Below, piece by piece: positions 1-8,766 of a stretch of 33,595 nt of DNA (position 1 is the first letter of the stretch; each line of letters begins with the position of its first letter). The DNA is from Candidatus Aminicenantota bacterium (GTDB lineage: Bacteria; Acidobacteriota; Aminicenantia; Aminicenantales; Aminicenantaceae): NCBI GenBank assembly GCA_029882525.1, contig JAOUKO010000007.1, positions 1-33,595 on the forward strand, in the 5' to 3' direction. Under the pieces are notes generated by a model. The model saw only the letters and a program-made list of their open reading frames with translations, searched no databases and was not told the DNA's origin. The translations under genes and the position numbers were made by a program.

Positions 1-1377
1 GCCTATCAAACCGACAGGTTAGGTATCCCTCTCATTGAAACAGTCACCCATCCGGACTTTGCAAACCCTGAAGAGGTGAGAGAGGGTGCCGAGTATATCC
101 GTTTTCTGAACAGAAGTACTGGCAAAGTACGGACAGGAATCGGGGCCGGAAGAGAAGATGTAAACGTCAGCTGCAGGGGAGGCACGCGCGTTGAAATAAA
201 AGGAGTATCCCGTAACAAACGTATCCCGGAAATTACTCACAACGAGGTTTTCCGTCAGTGGGCGTTATTAAGGGTAAGAGAGATCCTGAATAAAAAGGTG
301 AAAGATAACAATGATTGGAGAATCCATCATAAATTTTTGAATCCCGAAGGCTTCAACTTCACTTATGAGCCTCTGGTCTTCGCCAAGCAAAACAACCAGA
401 AGATCATTGTCGTAAACCTTCCGCAATTCAAAGGTATCCTTTCCCATTTCACCCAGCCAGGAAAAATGTTTGCCGATGAATTGAGTGACAGGCTAAAAGT
501 CATTGCCTGTCTAGAAAAGCCCAATCTTATCCATTCCGAACAGATCGAAAAAATCCTTCCGGACGATCAGCTCCACAGGATATTGGGTACGGTGAACACA
601 GGCGCAAATGATGCTCAGCTGATAATCTGGGGGCCTGAAGATGATATCTCCACAGCCTTAGAAACAATCGAAGAAAGATGCAAGATGGCCTTGGAAAGAG
701 TGCCCAATGAGAGTCGGAAATCCCGAGAAGATGGGACAACAATCTTTGAACGGGTCTTGCCCGGGCCTGACCGTATGTATCCGGATACGGATTCAGAGCC
801 CATCGCCTTGGAAAATGACACCATTGATAAGTTGAAAACAGATCTTCCTATGGAAATCCATAAGCGGTATGATCAGCTTCGAGGCTGGGGGATCCCGGAA
901 GACACCTATAACTTCATTCTGAAGAATAATCTCGTTCCTACTATCGAGAAGATCATTGAAAAACTGGGAGTGAACCCAAAATTCGCAGGGACACTGTTTG
1001 GACATGATTTAAAACATGTCGAAGGAAAGAATGCCTATTCTTCTGATTGGAATTATGAGAGGATGTTCGAGTTGATTAAATTTCTTAAACAGAGAAAAAT
1101 TGACCTGGCTATTACAAAACTCATGATTCCTGTTATTTTCCAGCATCCGGATATGGACTTCGATTCGACGTTGGCTCAGGTCAATTTTGTACAGACTCCG
1201 AAAGAAAATATACTGAACAAAATTCCTCAACTCCGAAAAAAATTTAAAGAGAATAACACATCACGAAATCAAGAAGCGGAATCACGCTGGATAATGGGAG
1301 AACTCAGAAAATCAGCCTTGGGAAACATTTCTCTGGCTGAATTAAAGAATTTCGTAGAACGTACGGAAAAGACTTGA
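1..1377 (+). CDS. gatE: Glu-tRNA(Gln) amidotransferase subunit E (archaeal-type GatE), 5' truncated by window edge
   Basis: Frame 1 is open from base 1 (AYQTDRLGIPLIETVTHPDFANPEEVREGAEYIRFLNRSTGKVRTGIGAGREDVNVSCRGG), so the ORF-track start at 76 is not the true start. GatB/GatE core motifs plus the GatE-type inserted domain (VPNESRKSREDGTTIFERVLPGPDRMYPDTDSEPI) and C-terminal tail domain. Confidence 0.93.
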   Translation, partial: AYQTDRLGIPLIETVTHPDFANPEEVREGAEYIRFLNRSTGKVRTGIGAGREDVNVSCRGGTRVEIKGVSRNKRIPEITHNEVFRQWALLRVREILNKKVKDNNDWRIHHKFLNPEGFNFTYEPLVFAKQNNQKIIVVNLPQFKGILSHFTQPGKMFADELSDRLKVIACLEKPNLIHSEQIEKILPDDQLHRILGTVNTGANDAQLIIWGPEDDISTALETIEERCKMALERVPNESRKSREDGTTIFERVLPGPDRMYPDTDSEPIALENDTIDKLKTDLPMEIHKRYDQLRGWGIPEDTYNFILKNNLVPTIEKIIEKLGVNPKFAGTLFGHDLKHVEGKNAYSSDWNYERMFELIKFLKQRKIDLAITKLMIPVIFQHPDMDFDSTLAQVNFVQTPKENILNKIPQLRKKFKENNTSRNQEAESRWIMGELRKSALGNISLAELKNFVERTEKT

Positions 1378-2780
1378 GTTCTGAGAATGAAATTATGAGT
1401 GAAGATATTTTTCAAGGTTATAAAGGCCAAGCCCTTTCAATGCTGCAAAAATTCAAGATAAAAGTCTGGAGTCAAGTGGAAATTGATACCACACGGGGAT
1501 TGTTCAGAGGGACAATCCTGCCCCGTTCGGAAAACGACGATGACAGACATATCGTCCTTAAAATCAGTACAGGCTACAATATCGGGATCAATGTGGAGAC
1601 AATACAATCGATAAAAAAATTTGGATACAAGAAAGCCAAGTATCAAATTCAAGAAAAGGAATTTCCTTATTCTGATGACAAGCCGAATGTGAAACTCTTG
1701 GGAACAGGAGGGACTATAGCTTCTCGGTTGGATTACAGAACCGGAGCAGTCATTCCTGCCTTTTCTCCTGGAGAGCTGTATGGCGCTGTTCCTGAACTGG
1801 CTGATATCTGCAATATCACAACAGAAAAGCTGTTTGCTGTGTTCAGTGAAAACATGGGGCCTGATGAATATAAAGCCCTTGCCGTAGCCATCGAAAAAGA
1901 GATTAAAAAAGGGATAGATGGAATCATCATCGGCCATGGGACAGACACTCTCCATCATACCGCAGCAGCCCTCACCTACATGATCCAAAATCCCCCCATA
2001 CCGATTATCCTTGTGGGCTCGCAGCGTTCCTCAGACAGGCCGAGTTCAGATGCAGCTCTGAATTTAATGCACGCTGCTTATGCTGCCGGGCATTCGGATA
2101 TTGCAGAAATCCTGGTCTGCATGTTTGGGCCGACATCGGACGAATACGGATTTCTCCATAGGGGAACTCGGGTAAGAAAAATGCATTCTTCCTACCGTTC
2201 CACCTTCAGGACCATAGGGGATATCCCCCTGGCCAAGGTCACAAAAAATAGTATCGAGTACTTGAAAAACTCCTATAATCACAGGAGAAAAGACAGAAAG
2301 GTTAAGATATTCCCTTATTTTAATGAAAAAGTGTCTATTGTCTTCTACTACCCCAACATGAAGCCAGATATAATCGATTCGCTGGTTGATAACGGATACA
2401 AGGGAATTGTCATCGCCGGAACCGGGCTCGGACATGTCAATAAACCGCTCTACCCTGCTATCGAAAGAGCCGTGGCCCGTAACGTGGCCATATACATGAC
2501 TGTCCAGACTTTGTGGGGTTATGTTCATATGCATGTCTATGAGACAGGCAGAGACCTTTTGGCAAAAGGGGTCATTCCCGCAGGAAACATGTTGCCTGAA
2601 GTGGCCTACATAAAATTGGGATGGGCTCTGGGTCAAACAGATGATCTCGAAGAAGTAAAGAAAATTATGCTGACTTTGATTCAAGATGATATCACGCTGC
2701 GTGAACCGTATAATGGCTATCTTATCTATCAAGGTGGTGTTCCAGAGGTCGAAGAGTTCATAAAAAAATTCCGGAAGTGA
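1374..2780 (+). CDS. gatD: Glu-tRNA(Gln) amidotransferase subunit D (asparaginase-like GatD)
   Basis: N-terminal GatD domain followed by asparaginase motifs LLGTGGTIASRLDYRTGAVIPAFSPGEL and IIGHGTDTLHHTAAAL. TTG start overlaps the gatE stop (TTGA); alternative ATG at 1395. Confidence 0.93.
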   Translation: MSSENEIMSEDIFQGYKGQALSMLQKFKIKVWSQVEIDTTRGLFRGTILPRSENDDDRHIVLKISTGYNIGINVETIQSIKKFGYKKAKYQIQEKEFPYSDDKPNVKLLGTGGTIASRLDYRTGAVIPAFSPGELYGAVPELADICNITTEKLFAVFSENMGPDEYKALAVAIEKEIKKGIDGIIIGHGTDTLHHTAAALTYMIQNPPIPIILVGSQRSSDRPSSDAALNLMHAAYAAGHSDIAEILVCMFGPTSDEYGFLHRGTRVRKMHSSYRSTFRTIGDIPLAKVTKNSIEYLKNSYNHRRKDRKVKIFPYFNEKVSIVFYYPNMKPDIIDSLVDNGYKGIVIAGTGLGHVNKPLYPAIERAVARNVAIYMTVQTLWGYVHMHVYETGRDLLAKGVIPAGNMLPEVAYIKLGWALGQTDDLEEVKKIMLTLIQDDITLREPYNGYLIYQGGVPEVEEFIKKFRK

Positions 2781-2796
2781 AGAGGCTTGATTCTGC

Positions 2797-2889
2797 CCTT
2801 CACCATGGGCTTCGGATGGAGAGGAACCGTCGCCACGCTTCCCCATTAGGCAAATGTTTACCTTATCACGGAAATAGAGATGATTACTT
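2797..2889 (+). repeat. Dispersed intergenic repeat, copy A
   Basis: CACCATGGGCTTCGGATGGAGAGGAACCG...TCACGGAAATAGAGATGATTACTT matches 10650-10739, with about 42/50 identity in the first block and 23/24 in the last block. Confidence 0.8.
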
Positions 2890-2965
2890 TTTTTCCAAAA
2901 AGATATTTGACAAAGGGTGAAAATTTTTATAAAAGAATAGAACAACTCCTTTAATTGGTGTTGGG

Positions 2966-2995
2966 TTGCTAGGGTAAAACAGATTCTGGTATAAT
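2966..2995 (+). promoter_or_regulatory. Predicted sigma70-type promoter for the downstream lipoprotein
   Basis: TTGCTA (2966-2971), 18-bp spacer, TATAAT (2990-2995). Confidence 0.5.
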
Positions 2996-3105
2996 GATTT
3001 CAACTTCTGGTTTCAAGAAGACATGGAAAGGGAAAATTATCACTTGGATGGTACAAGTTTTATCATATATTTATTAAATGTCACATTTAAACTAAGGAGG
3101 GCATC

Positions 3106-4089
3106 ATGAAAGGAGCGAGAGCCACTATGAAAAATTCGCTGGTCCTTAGTCTTTCTCTGCTTCTGATTTTTGGGTTTGTATTTTTAACTTCCTGTAAAGG
3201 CAAGCCTGGAGCGGGAGAGGCAGCTAAGGAAGGAGCGAAAACAACAGAACAGGCGAGAATAGAGGAACTGCAGAGAGAATTGAATGCCAAGAATGACCTG
3301 ATCAAGCAGCTACAGAGAGAGAATGCCGATCTCCAGAACAAAGTCCCAACACTCTGGGGGGTTCAGGAGGGGGATAATCACTGGAAGATCGCTTACAGCT
3401 ACCTTACTGATAAGAAGGGTCTATCAGATGAAGAAGCAAAGAAAATCCTGAAAAACGCCTACCTCTTCGATACTTTGCTTACCGGTTTCCAGGTGGGGAA
3501 TGTCAGTGATGGTACAGAGTACAGCGGTCTTATCTCTCAAGGAGATGCGGTTGCATCGCCAGGAAAAATGAAGAGAGTCGAGGACACGAAGAAGGAAGCG
3601 GAAAAAGTCGTTTTGAGGAACGATGTAACCCTGGCAGAAGTGGACACCATGAAGCTGGAAGCAGACATGAAAGACAAGATGATGATGATAAAGAAAGAAA
3701 TGGAAGCGCTCCAGAAGACGAACGCCTGGAATGAGGAAAGCGCCGAGAAATACAAAGATATCGCCACAGATTTCGAATCCAAGCTGAACTCGGTTTATTA
3801 TTACGCTGCGACCAAGGACAGCATGAAAGCTTCAGGAAAAACAGACCTCGGCAGTATGGGTTATAGTGACTTCCAGAACAGAGTTGACCTGCGAGAAGAA
3901 GATGTCATCGGATTGAGAGCCGGGGATTTCAACATTCCGGCGATCAAGAAATTGGAAATTGTTCCCAAGACATTAAATGAAGGCCTGGATTATCGGATTG
4001 AGATTGCAGCTGATGGGCAGTCGGCGAGTGTTTACTTGCTCAAGAAGGATAAATTCCGTCTGGCGCGCATCATCATTGCCGTAAGCTGA
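3106..4089 (+). CDS. Coiled-coil lipoprotein of unknown function
   Basis: AAGGAGG upstream of ATG; signal peptide with lipobox FLTSC; heptad-rich segment (EELQRELNAKNDLIKQLQRENADLQNK); internal alternative start at 3127. Confidence 0.85.
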   Translation: MKGARATMKNSLVLSLSLLLIFGFVFLTSCKGKPGAGEAAKEGAKTTEQARIEELQRELNAKNDLIKQLQRENADLQNKVPTLWGVQEGDNHWKIAYSYLTDKKGLSDEEAKKILKNAYLFDTLLTGFQVGNVSDGTEYSGLISQGDAVASPGKMKRVEDTKKEAEKVVLRNDVTLAEVDTMKLEADMKDKMMMIKKEMEALQKTNAWNEESAEKYKDIATDFESKLNSVYYYAATKDSMKASGKTDLGSMGYSDFQNRVDLREEDVIGLRAGDFNIPAIKKLEIVPKTLNEGLDYRIEIAADGQSASVYLLKKDKFRLARIIIAVS

Positions 4090-4156
4090 GCGGACTGAGT
4101 CTACAGGCCTTTTCGGGGCAAATATTTAACTGAAAAAAAGGGCCAAATCCATATAA

Positions 4157-4186
4157 GGGCTTTCCCCCCTGCTGGGGGGAAAGCTC
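4157..4186. other. Strong GC-rich hairpin
   Basis: GCTTTCCCCCC-TGCT-GGGGGGAAAGC, 11 perfect bp with a 4-nt loop, extendable by GU and GC pairs; no following T-tract. Confidence 0.6.
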
Positions 4187-4366
4187 CTTCTCAAAGATAC
4201 CCTCCAGAATCCAGAGGAATCTTTCTCACCATCAAGATGTTCTGCCGAGAAGGTTTTGAATGGATGTTTGAAGCATCACAAATTCCATGATCGAGAATCA
4301 CCCCGCCTGAGTCATGAATTTGCTATTCACACGGAAAATAGACTGCTTGCATTGAGGTTTCGGGAG

Positions 4367-4395
4367 TTGACTATTTCTCGAAAAATCAGTATTTT
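4367..4395 (+). promoter_or_regulatory. Predicted promoter immediately abutting the kinase start codon
   Basis: TTGACT (4367-4372), 17-bp spacer, TATTTT (4390-4395); ATG at 4405; no Shine-Dalgarno sequence before the ATG. Confidence 0.45.
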
Positions 4396-4404
4396 ATAAG
4401 CAAA

Positions 4405-7170
4405 ATGTCCAAAAAACAAAAAACTATTAAGTGTTCTAAGTGCAATTCGAGAAATCCTGTTAAAAATGCCTACTGTAGTAAATGCGGAACAAAGCTTACA
4501 CCTGTAAAAACAGGTTACGTTTCTCGGACAGCAACTGTCAGGGCCACCCAGGCTTCTACCATGGAATTGACAACCGGGAGCACTTTTGCCGATCGGTACC
4601 AGGTTATAGAAGAGCTGGGCAAGGGTGGAATGGGCAGAATCTATAAAGTTTACGATACAAAGATTGATGAGAAAATCGCTTTGAAGCTCGTGGATGTTGA
4701 GACAGCAGCAGACAAGAAAACCCTCGAGCGGTTCAGCAATGAACTCAAGCTTGCCCGTAAAGTATCCCATCGGAATGTCTGTCGCATGTTTGACCTTGGC
4801 GAGGAGCAGGGGATTCACTACATCACCATGGAGTTCGTGCCCGGAGAGGATTTAAAAAATTCGATCACGAGAATAGGTCCCTTGACGCCCGGGAAAGCCA
4901 TCTCCATAGCCAAGCAAATATGCAAGGGATTGGCAGAGGCTCATAAATTAGGAGTTATTCATCGTGACCTGAAGCCTCAAAACGTCATGATTGACAGTGA
5001 GGGAAATGCGCGGATCATGGACTTCGGTATCGCCCGGACTCTTAAAGGAGAAGGCATAACCGCAGATGGGGTGGTGATCGGAACTCCGGAATACATGTCT
5101 CCTGAACAGGTTGAGGGAAAGGAAGTAGACCCGCGCACGGATATTTATGCACTGGGGACAATCCTCTATGAGATGCTCACCGGGAGGGTTCCCTTCAAAG
5201 CAAAAAGTCCCATAAGCATAGCTTTTAAGCATAAAACAGAAAAGCCCAAAGACCCAAGGATGTATAATGATCAGATACCCGAAGAGCTCAGCCGTCTTGT
5301 TTTGAAATGTATGGAGAAGGATAAAGAAAAGAGGTATCAAAGCGCCGGAGAGCTTCTAGAAGAATTGGAGAGTGTCGAAGAAAACATCCCCACTACCGAG
5401 CAGATTCTGCCTAAAAGGATACAAACCACCACTCGACAGATTACTTTTACATTCAGCTGGAAGAAGTTTTTGGTGCCGGTTTTGCTCCTTTTGGTCGTAC
5501 TTGTTGTTTTGTTTATTCCCTTTGGGAGAAAAGGGCTGGGCCTTGATTCCAATCGGTTCATCGTGGCCATTTTCGAAAATCAGACTGGTGATGAACTTCT
5601 TGATTCTTACGGGCGATTAGCGGCTGATTGGATCACCCAGAGCCTGGCGCAGATAAAGGAAGGAGAAGCAGTGCCCGTAAACGAGACCTTAGAGTCTTTG
5701 CGCACGATGGGTTTCGAATCGGGAGGAACACAGAATATGGCTCAGCTCCGTGATTTGGCCAAGGAAACAGAGGCAGGAACGGTGATCTCTGGCTCTTATA
5801 GTCTAACAGAGAATGTGATCCGGTTTGAAACCAGGATCATTGATGCCAATAAAGGAAAGCCCATCCACACCCTTGAGCCAGTCAGCGGTCCAGAGGGATC
5901 ACCGATGGAAGTTATAGAAGTATTGCGCCAGAGGATAATGGGAACCCTGGCCATTTACTTCAGTCACATCCCCAGCCAGGCCCGACGCGTTTTGCAGCCG
6001 CCGCTTTTCGAGTCATACCAGGAATATCTGCTGGGTATGGATGAATTCGGCAAGGATTATTCCCGGGCCCTCACCCATTTTGAGCGTTCAGCTGAGCTGG
6101 ACCCGGAATTTCCGGCTCCCGGGTTGCGTATGGCCATTATCTTCAGTCACCAGAATGAGTTTGCCAAGGCTGACTCTATGGTGCGCTTGGCTGACCAGAA
6201 CCGGGACAGGTTGAGCCTCTTTGAACTACATCTTTTAGACGGATTTATGGCGAAGTTGCAAGGAAATTATGAGGAAGGCTTGAAATTTCTCCGTCAAGCG
6301 GAATCCCTGGCTCCCGTAGATTATTTTATCAATTACCTGATAGGTTTTGAGGTCCTCAGGCTGAATCGTCCTCAAGAAACAGTCGAGACCTTTACGAAAA
6401 TAGAGATTCCTGAATTCATCCACAACTCCGAACTAGGAGCTTGGCGCTTCAATGTGCTCGCTGAGGCGTTCCATATGCGGGGAGAGTATTTAAAGGAGCT
6501 GGAGGAGGTCACTAAAGGCCAGGACTATTTTCGGGACAATCCTTCATTTCGTCTGGGCAGAGTTCGGGCTCTGGCAGCCTTGGGCAGAATACAGGAAGTT
6601 TTGAAGGGAATCGATGATATTGCGGCTACAGCGCCTCAGACAGAACTTCCGGGACCTATTATGCTCGTAGCTGCCCAGGAATTGCGCGCTCATGGCTATT
6701 TGAATGAGGCCAAGGAGATAGCCGGACGTGCTGTGGCCTGGTATCAAGGCAGGACTCCTGAGCAGGAGGCGAGCGAGAAGCAACGCTCTGATCTAGCTCT
6801 TGCGCTTTATGTGAATGAACAGTGGAAAAATGCCCAGAAAATGTTCCAAGACCTTAAAGGAGAATTCCCCGAAAACATTGAATACAAAGGATTCCTGGGA
6901 AGGCTGGCCGCGCGTTTAGGAGACAGAAAGGCAGCGCTCAAGATTTCAGAAGAGCTTTCAGGGGTGGATCGTCCTTTTCTTTTTGGCTTTCATACCTATT
7001 CTCGAGCCTGCATCGCCTCACTACTTGGCGAGCAAGAACAGGCTGTAGAGTTGCTTCGGGAAGCTTTTTCCCAGGGCCGGCCTTACGGCGTCTATCTGCA
7101 CAGGGACCTGGATCTAGAACCCCTCCGTGAATTCCCTCAATTCCAGCAGCTCCTCTGGCCGAATAGATAG
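4405..7170 (+). CDS. Membrane Ser/Thr protein kinase with N-terminal zinc ribbon and C-terminal extracytoplasmic TPR region
   Basis: CSKCNSRNPVKNAYCSKCG zinc ribbon; kinase motifs GKGGMGRIYKVYD, HRDLKPQNVMID, DFGIAR, GTPEYMSPEQ; TM segment FLVPVLLLLVVLVVLFI; TPR-like C-terminus. Confidence 0.93.
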   Translation: MSKKQKTIKCSKCNSRNPVKNAYCSKCGTKLTPVKTGYVSRTATVRATQASTMELTTGSTFADRYQVIEELGKGGMGRIYKVYDTKIDEKIALKLVDVETAADKKTLERFSNELKLARKVSHRNVCRMFDLGEEQGIHYITMEFVPGEDLKNSITRIGPLTPGKAISIAKQICKGLAEAHKLGVIHRDLKPQNVMIDSEGNARIMDFGIARTLKGEGITADGVVIGTPEYMSPEQVEGKEVDPRTDIYALGTILYEMLTGRVPFKAKSPISIAFKHKTEKPKDPRMYNDQIPEELSRLVLKCMEKDKEKRYQSAGELLEELESVEENIPTTEQILPKRIQTTTRQITFTFSWKKFLVPVLLLLVVLVVLFIPFGRKGLGLDSNRFIVAIFENQTGDELLDSYGRLAADWITQSLAQIKEGEAVPVNETLESLRTMGFESGGTQNMAQLRDLAKETEAGTVISGSYSLTENVIRFETRIIDANKGKPIHTLEPVSGPEGSPMEVIEVLRQRIMGTLAIYFSHIPSQARRVLQPPLFESYQEYLLGMDEFGKDYSRALTHFERSAELDPEFPAPGLRMAIIFSHQNEFAKADSMVRLADQNRDRLSLFELHLLDGFMAKLQGNYEEGLKFLRQAESLAPVDYFINYLIGFEVLRLNRPQETVETFTKIEIPEFIHNSELGAWRFNVLAEAFHMRGEYLKELEEVTKGQDYFRDNPSFRLGRVRALAALGRIQEVLKGIDDIAATAPQTELPGPIMLVAAQELRAHGYLNEAKEIAGRAVAWYQGRTPEQEASEKQRSDLALALYVNEQWKNAQKMFQDLKGEFPENIEYKGFLGRLAARLGDRKAALKISEELSGVDRPFLFGFHTYSRACIASLLGEQEQAVELLREAFSQGRPYGVYLHRDLDLEPLREFPQFQQLLWPNR

Positions 7171-7200
7171 CATTCGAGGTAACGGAAAAACTCTTCGTTT

Positions 7201-8679
7201 TTATTTCTCTTTATTGATTTTATTCAACATCTCAATGGCGTTGGTGTTTTTCGGATTCAGCTCGAGTGATTTGGCGTAGTTTTTAATGGCAAGCTCCTTA
7301 TCTCCGCTGAGCATGTAGGCTTCTGCCAGGCTGTCATAACCGTTGGCATTCTTGGGATAGACCTCCACGTTCAATTTAAAAATCTCAATGGCTTCACTGA
7401 TTTTTTTCCTTTGAAGAAGATGGTACCCCAGCCGGTTCAATTCATTCGTTCCGAAGTCATAGTCTTCGGGATGTTTCTTCTTGAGTTCGTGGTAGTCGTT
7501 GATGGCTGACTCGACGTCTTTCTCCAGTATGGCCTTATAGATTGCCTCGGCTATTGATTTTTTTGGCAGGTCATACGGATGACCATAAAGAATATTTCTT
7601 ATCCCGTCGCCTATCGCCCCCAACGGAGCTCCCCCTGTGTTGTTGAACAGAACAATGAGATGCTTTTGGTCAACCAGCCTTTCAATGAGGGTGTTGAAAC
7701 CGTTGATTCCTCCGCCGTGGGCAATACTTGTCACCTGTTCTTTGGAGTTCGGGAAACCTTTTTGGCCAACGGCCCAGCCATAGCCATAGTGCGCACCCAT
7801 TGCAGATACGTGCGGCTTGAACAGGATGTCTTTCCATTTTTTTGAGAGCAGTTTATCCGAGTACAAAGCCTGGTCCCAGATGTAGAGGTCTTCCACTGTA
7901 GAGTACAGTGAACCAGCCGCATAAGGAAGAGACATGTCCAGATAAGGGGCATTTTCGTATCCGTCAAAATCCATGGAATAGCCCGCAGCGCGCCCGGGAA
8001 TGATCGTATCATGGTGGTCGTATCCTGTTCCTTTCATACCTAATGGTTTAAGAATATTTTCGGTTAAGACTTCTTCGTATGTTTTCCCTGAGACTTTTTC
8101 GATGACTGCTCCCAGCAGGAAATAGCCCGAATTGTTGTAAGAAAATTGCGAACCAGGTTCGAACTCCAGGTCGCCGCTGCAGTATTTTTTGATGAATTCT
8201 TCGACTGGATAAGGGTTGCGGCTCACTTCTTCGAAAAATTGGGGCAGGCTGGTATAACTGGGTATGCCCGAGGTATGAGTCAACAAATGATGGATGGTCA
8301 CTTTCTGGCCCGTATCCTGACGGTAATAAGGCAAATAATCTATCAGTTTGCCCTGCAAATCGATCTTTTTTTGTTCAACGAGCTGCATGATCAGCATGGA
8401 CGTGAACTGTTTGGTGATGGAACCTATCCTGAATTTGGTGTCTGGCGTGTTGGGGATATTCCATTCCATATTGGCCAGGCCGATTCCCTTTTTGTAGATG
8501 ACCTTACCCTCTTCAGCCACAAGGGCTGTCCCGTTAAACTGGCCGTTATTGTGATATGCTTGGAGTAACGTATCAATTTTGCTGGCCTTATCTTGTGGGT
8601 AGCCGCGATGGGGCAGGCAGAAGAGAATCACTGCGGTGAAGAGTAAAATCATTGCTGGTGAAGATTGAATTCGTTTCAT
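7201..8679 (-). CDS. Serine hydrolase, beta-lactamase (class C/AmpC-like) family, with C-terminal TPRs
   Basis: Signal peptide; SITKQFTS (SxxK), YNNSGYFLLG (YxN), HGGGINGF; C-terminal TPR repeats (VYPKNANGYDSLAEAYMLSGDKELAIKNYAKSLELNPKN); GGAGGT upstream. Confidence 0.92.
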   Translation of the reverse strand: MKRIQSSPAMILLFTAVILFCLPHRGYPQDKASKIDTLLQAYHNNGQFNGTALVAEEGKVIYKKGIGLANMEWNIPNTPDTKFRIGSITKQFTSMLIMQLVEQKKIDLQGKLIDYLPYYRQDTGQKVTIHHLLTHTSGIPSYTSLPQFFEEVSRNPYPVEEFIKKYCSGDLEFEPGSQFSYNNSGYFLLGAVIEKVSGKTYEEVLTENILKPLGMKGTGYDHHDTIIPGRAAGYSMDFDGYENAPYLDMSLPYAAGSLYSTVEDLYIWDQALYSDKLLSKKWKDILFKPHVSAMGAHYGYGWAVGQKGFPNSKEQVTSIAHGGGINGFNTLIERLVDQKHLIVLFNNTGGAPLGAIGDGIRNILYGHPYDLPKKSIAEAIYKAILEKDVESAINDYHELKKKHPEDYDFGTNELNRLGYHLLQRKKISEAIEIFKLNVEVYPKNANGYDSLAEAYMLSGDKELAIKNYAKSLELNPKNTNAIEMLNKINKEK

Positions 8680-8766
8680 GTTTGACCTCCGTAATCTCTA
8701 AATAAAGTGATTTTTTTCTTTTTAGACTTCCTGACTTGGCTGGTTTTGACCTATCCTTGTACTGGT

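Noticed and set aside
2064-2945. 293-aa ORF on the minus strand
   Set aside because: Antisense to the well-conserved gatD; no recognisable domain. Typical shadow ORF.
4328-4352. CACACGGAAAATAGACTGCTT resembling the 3' block of the dispersed repeat
   Set aside because: Only a short partial match with an indel and no matching 5' block; not enough to call a third copy.
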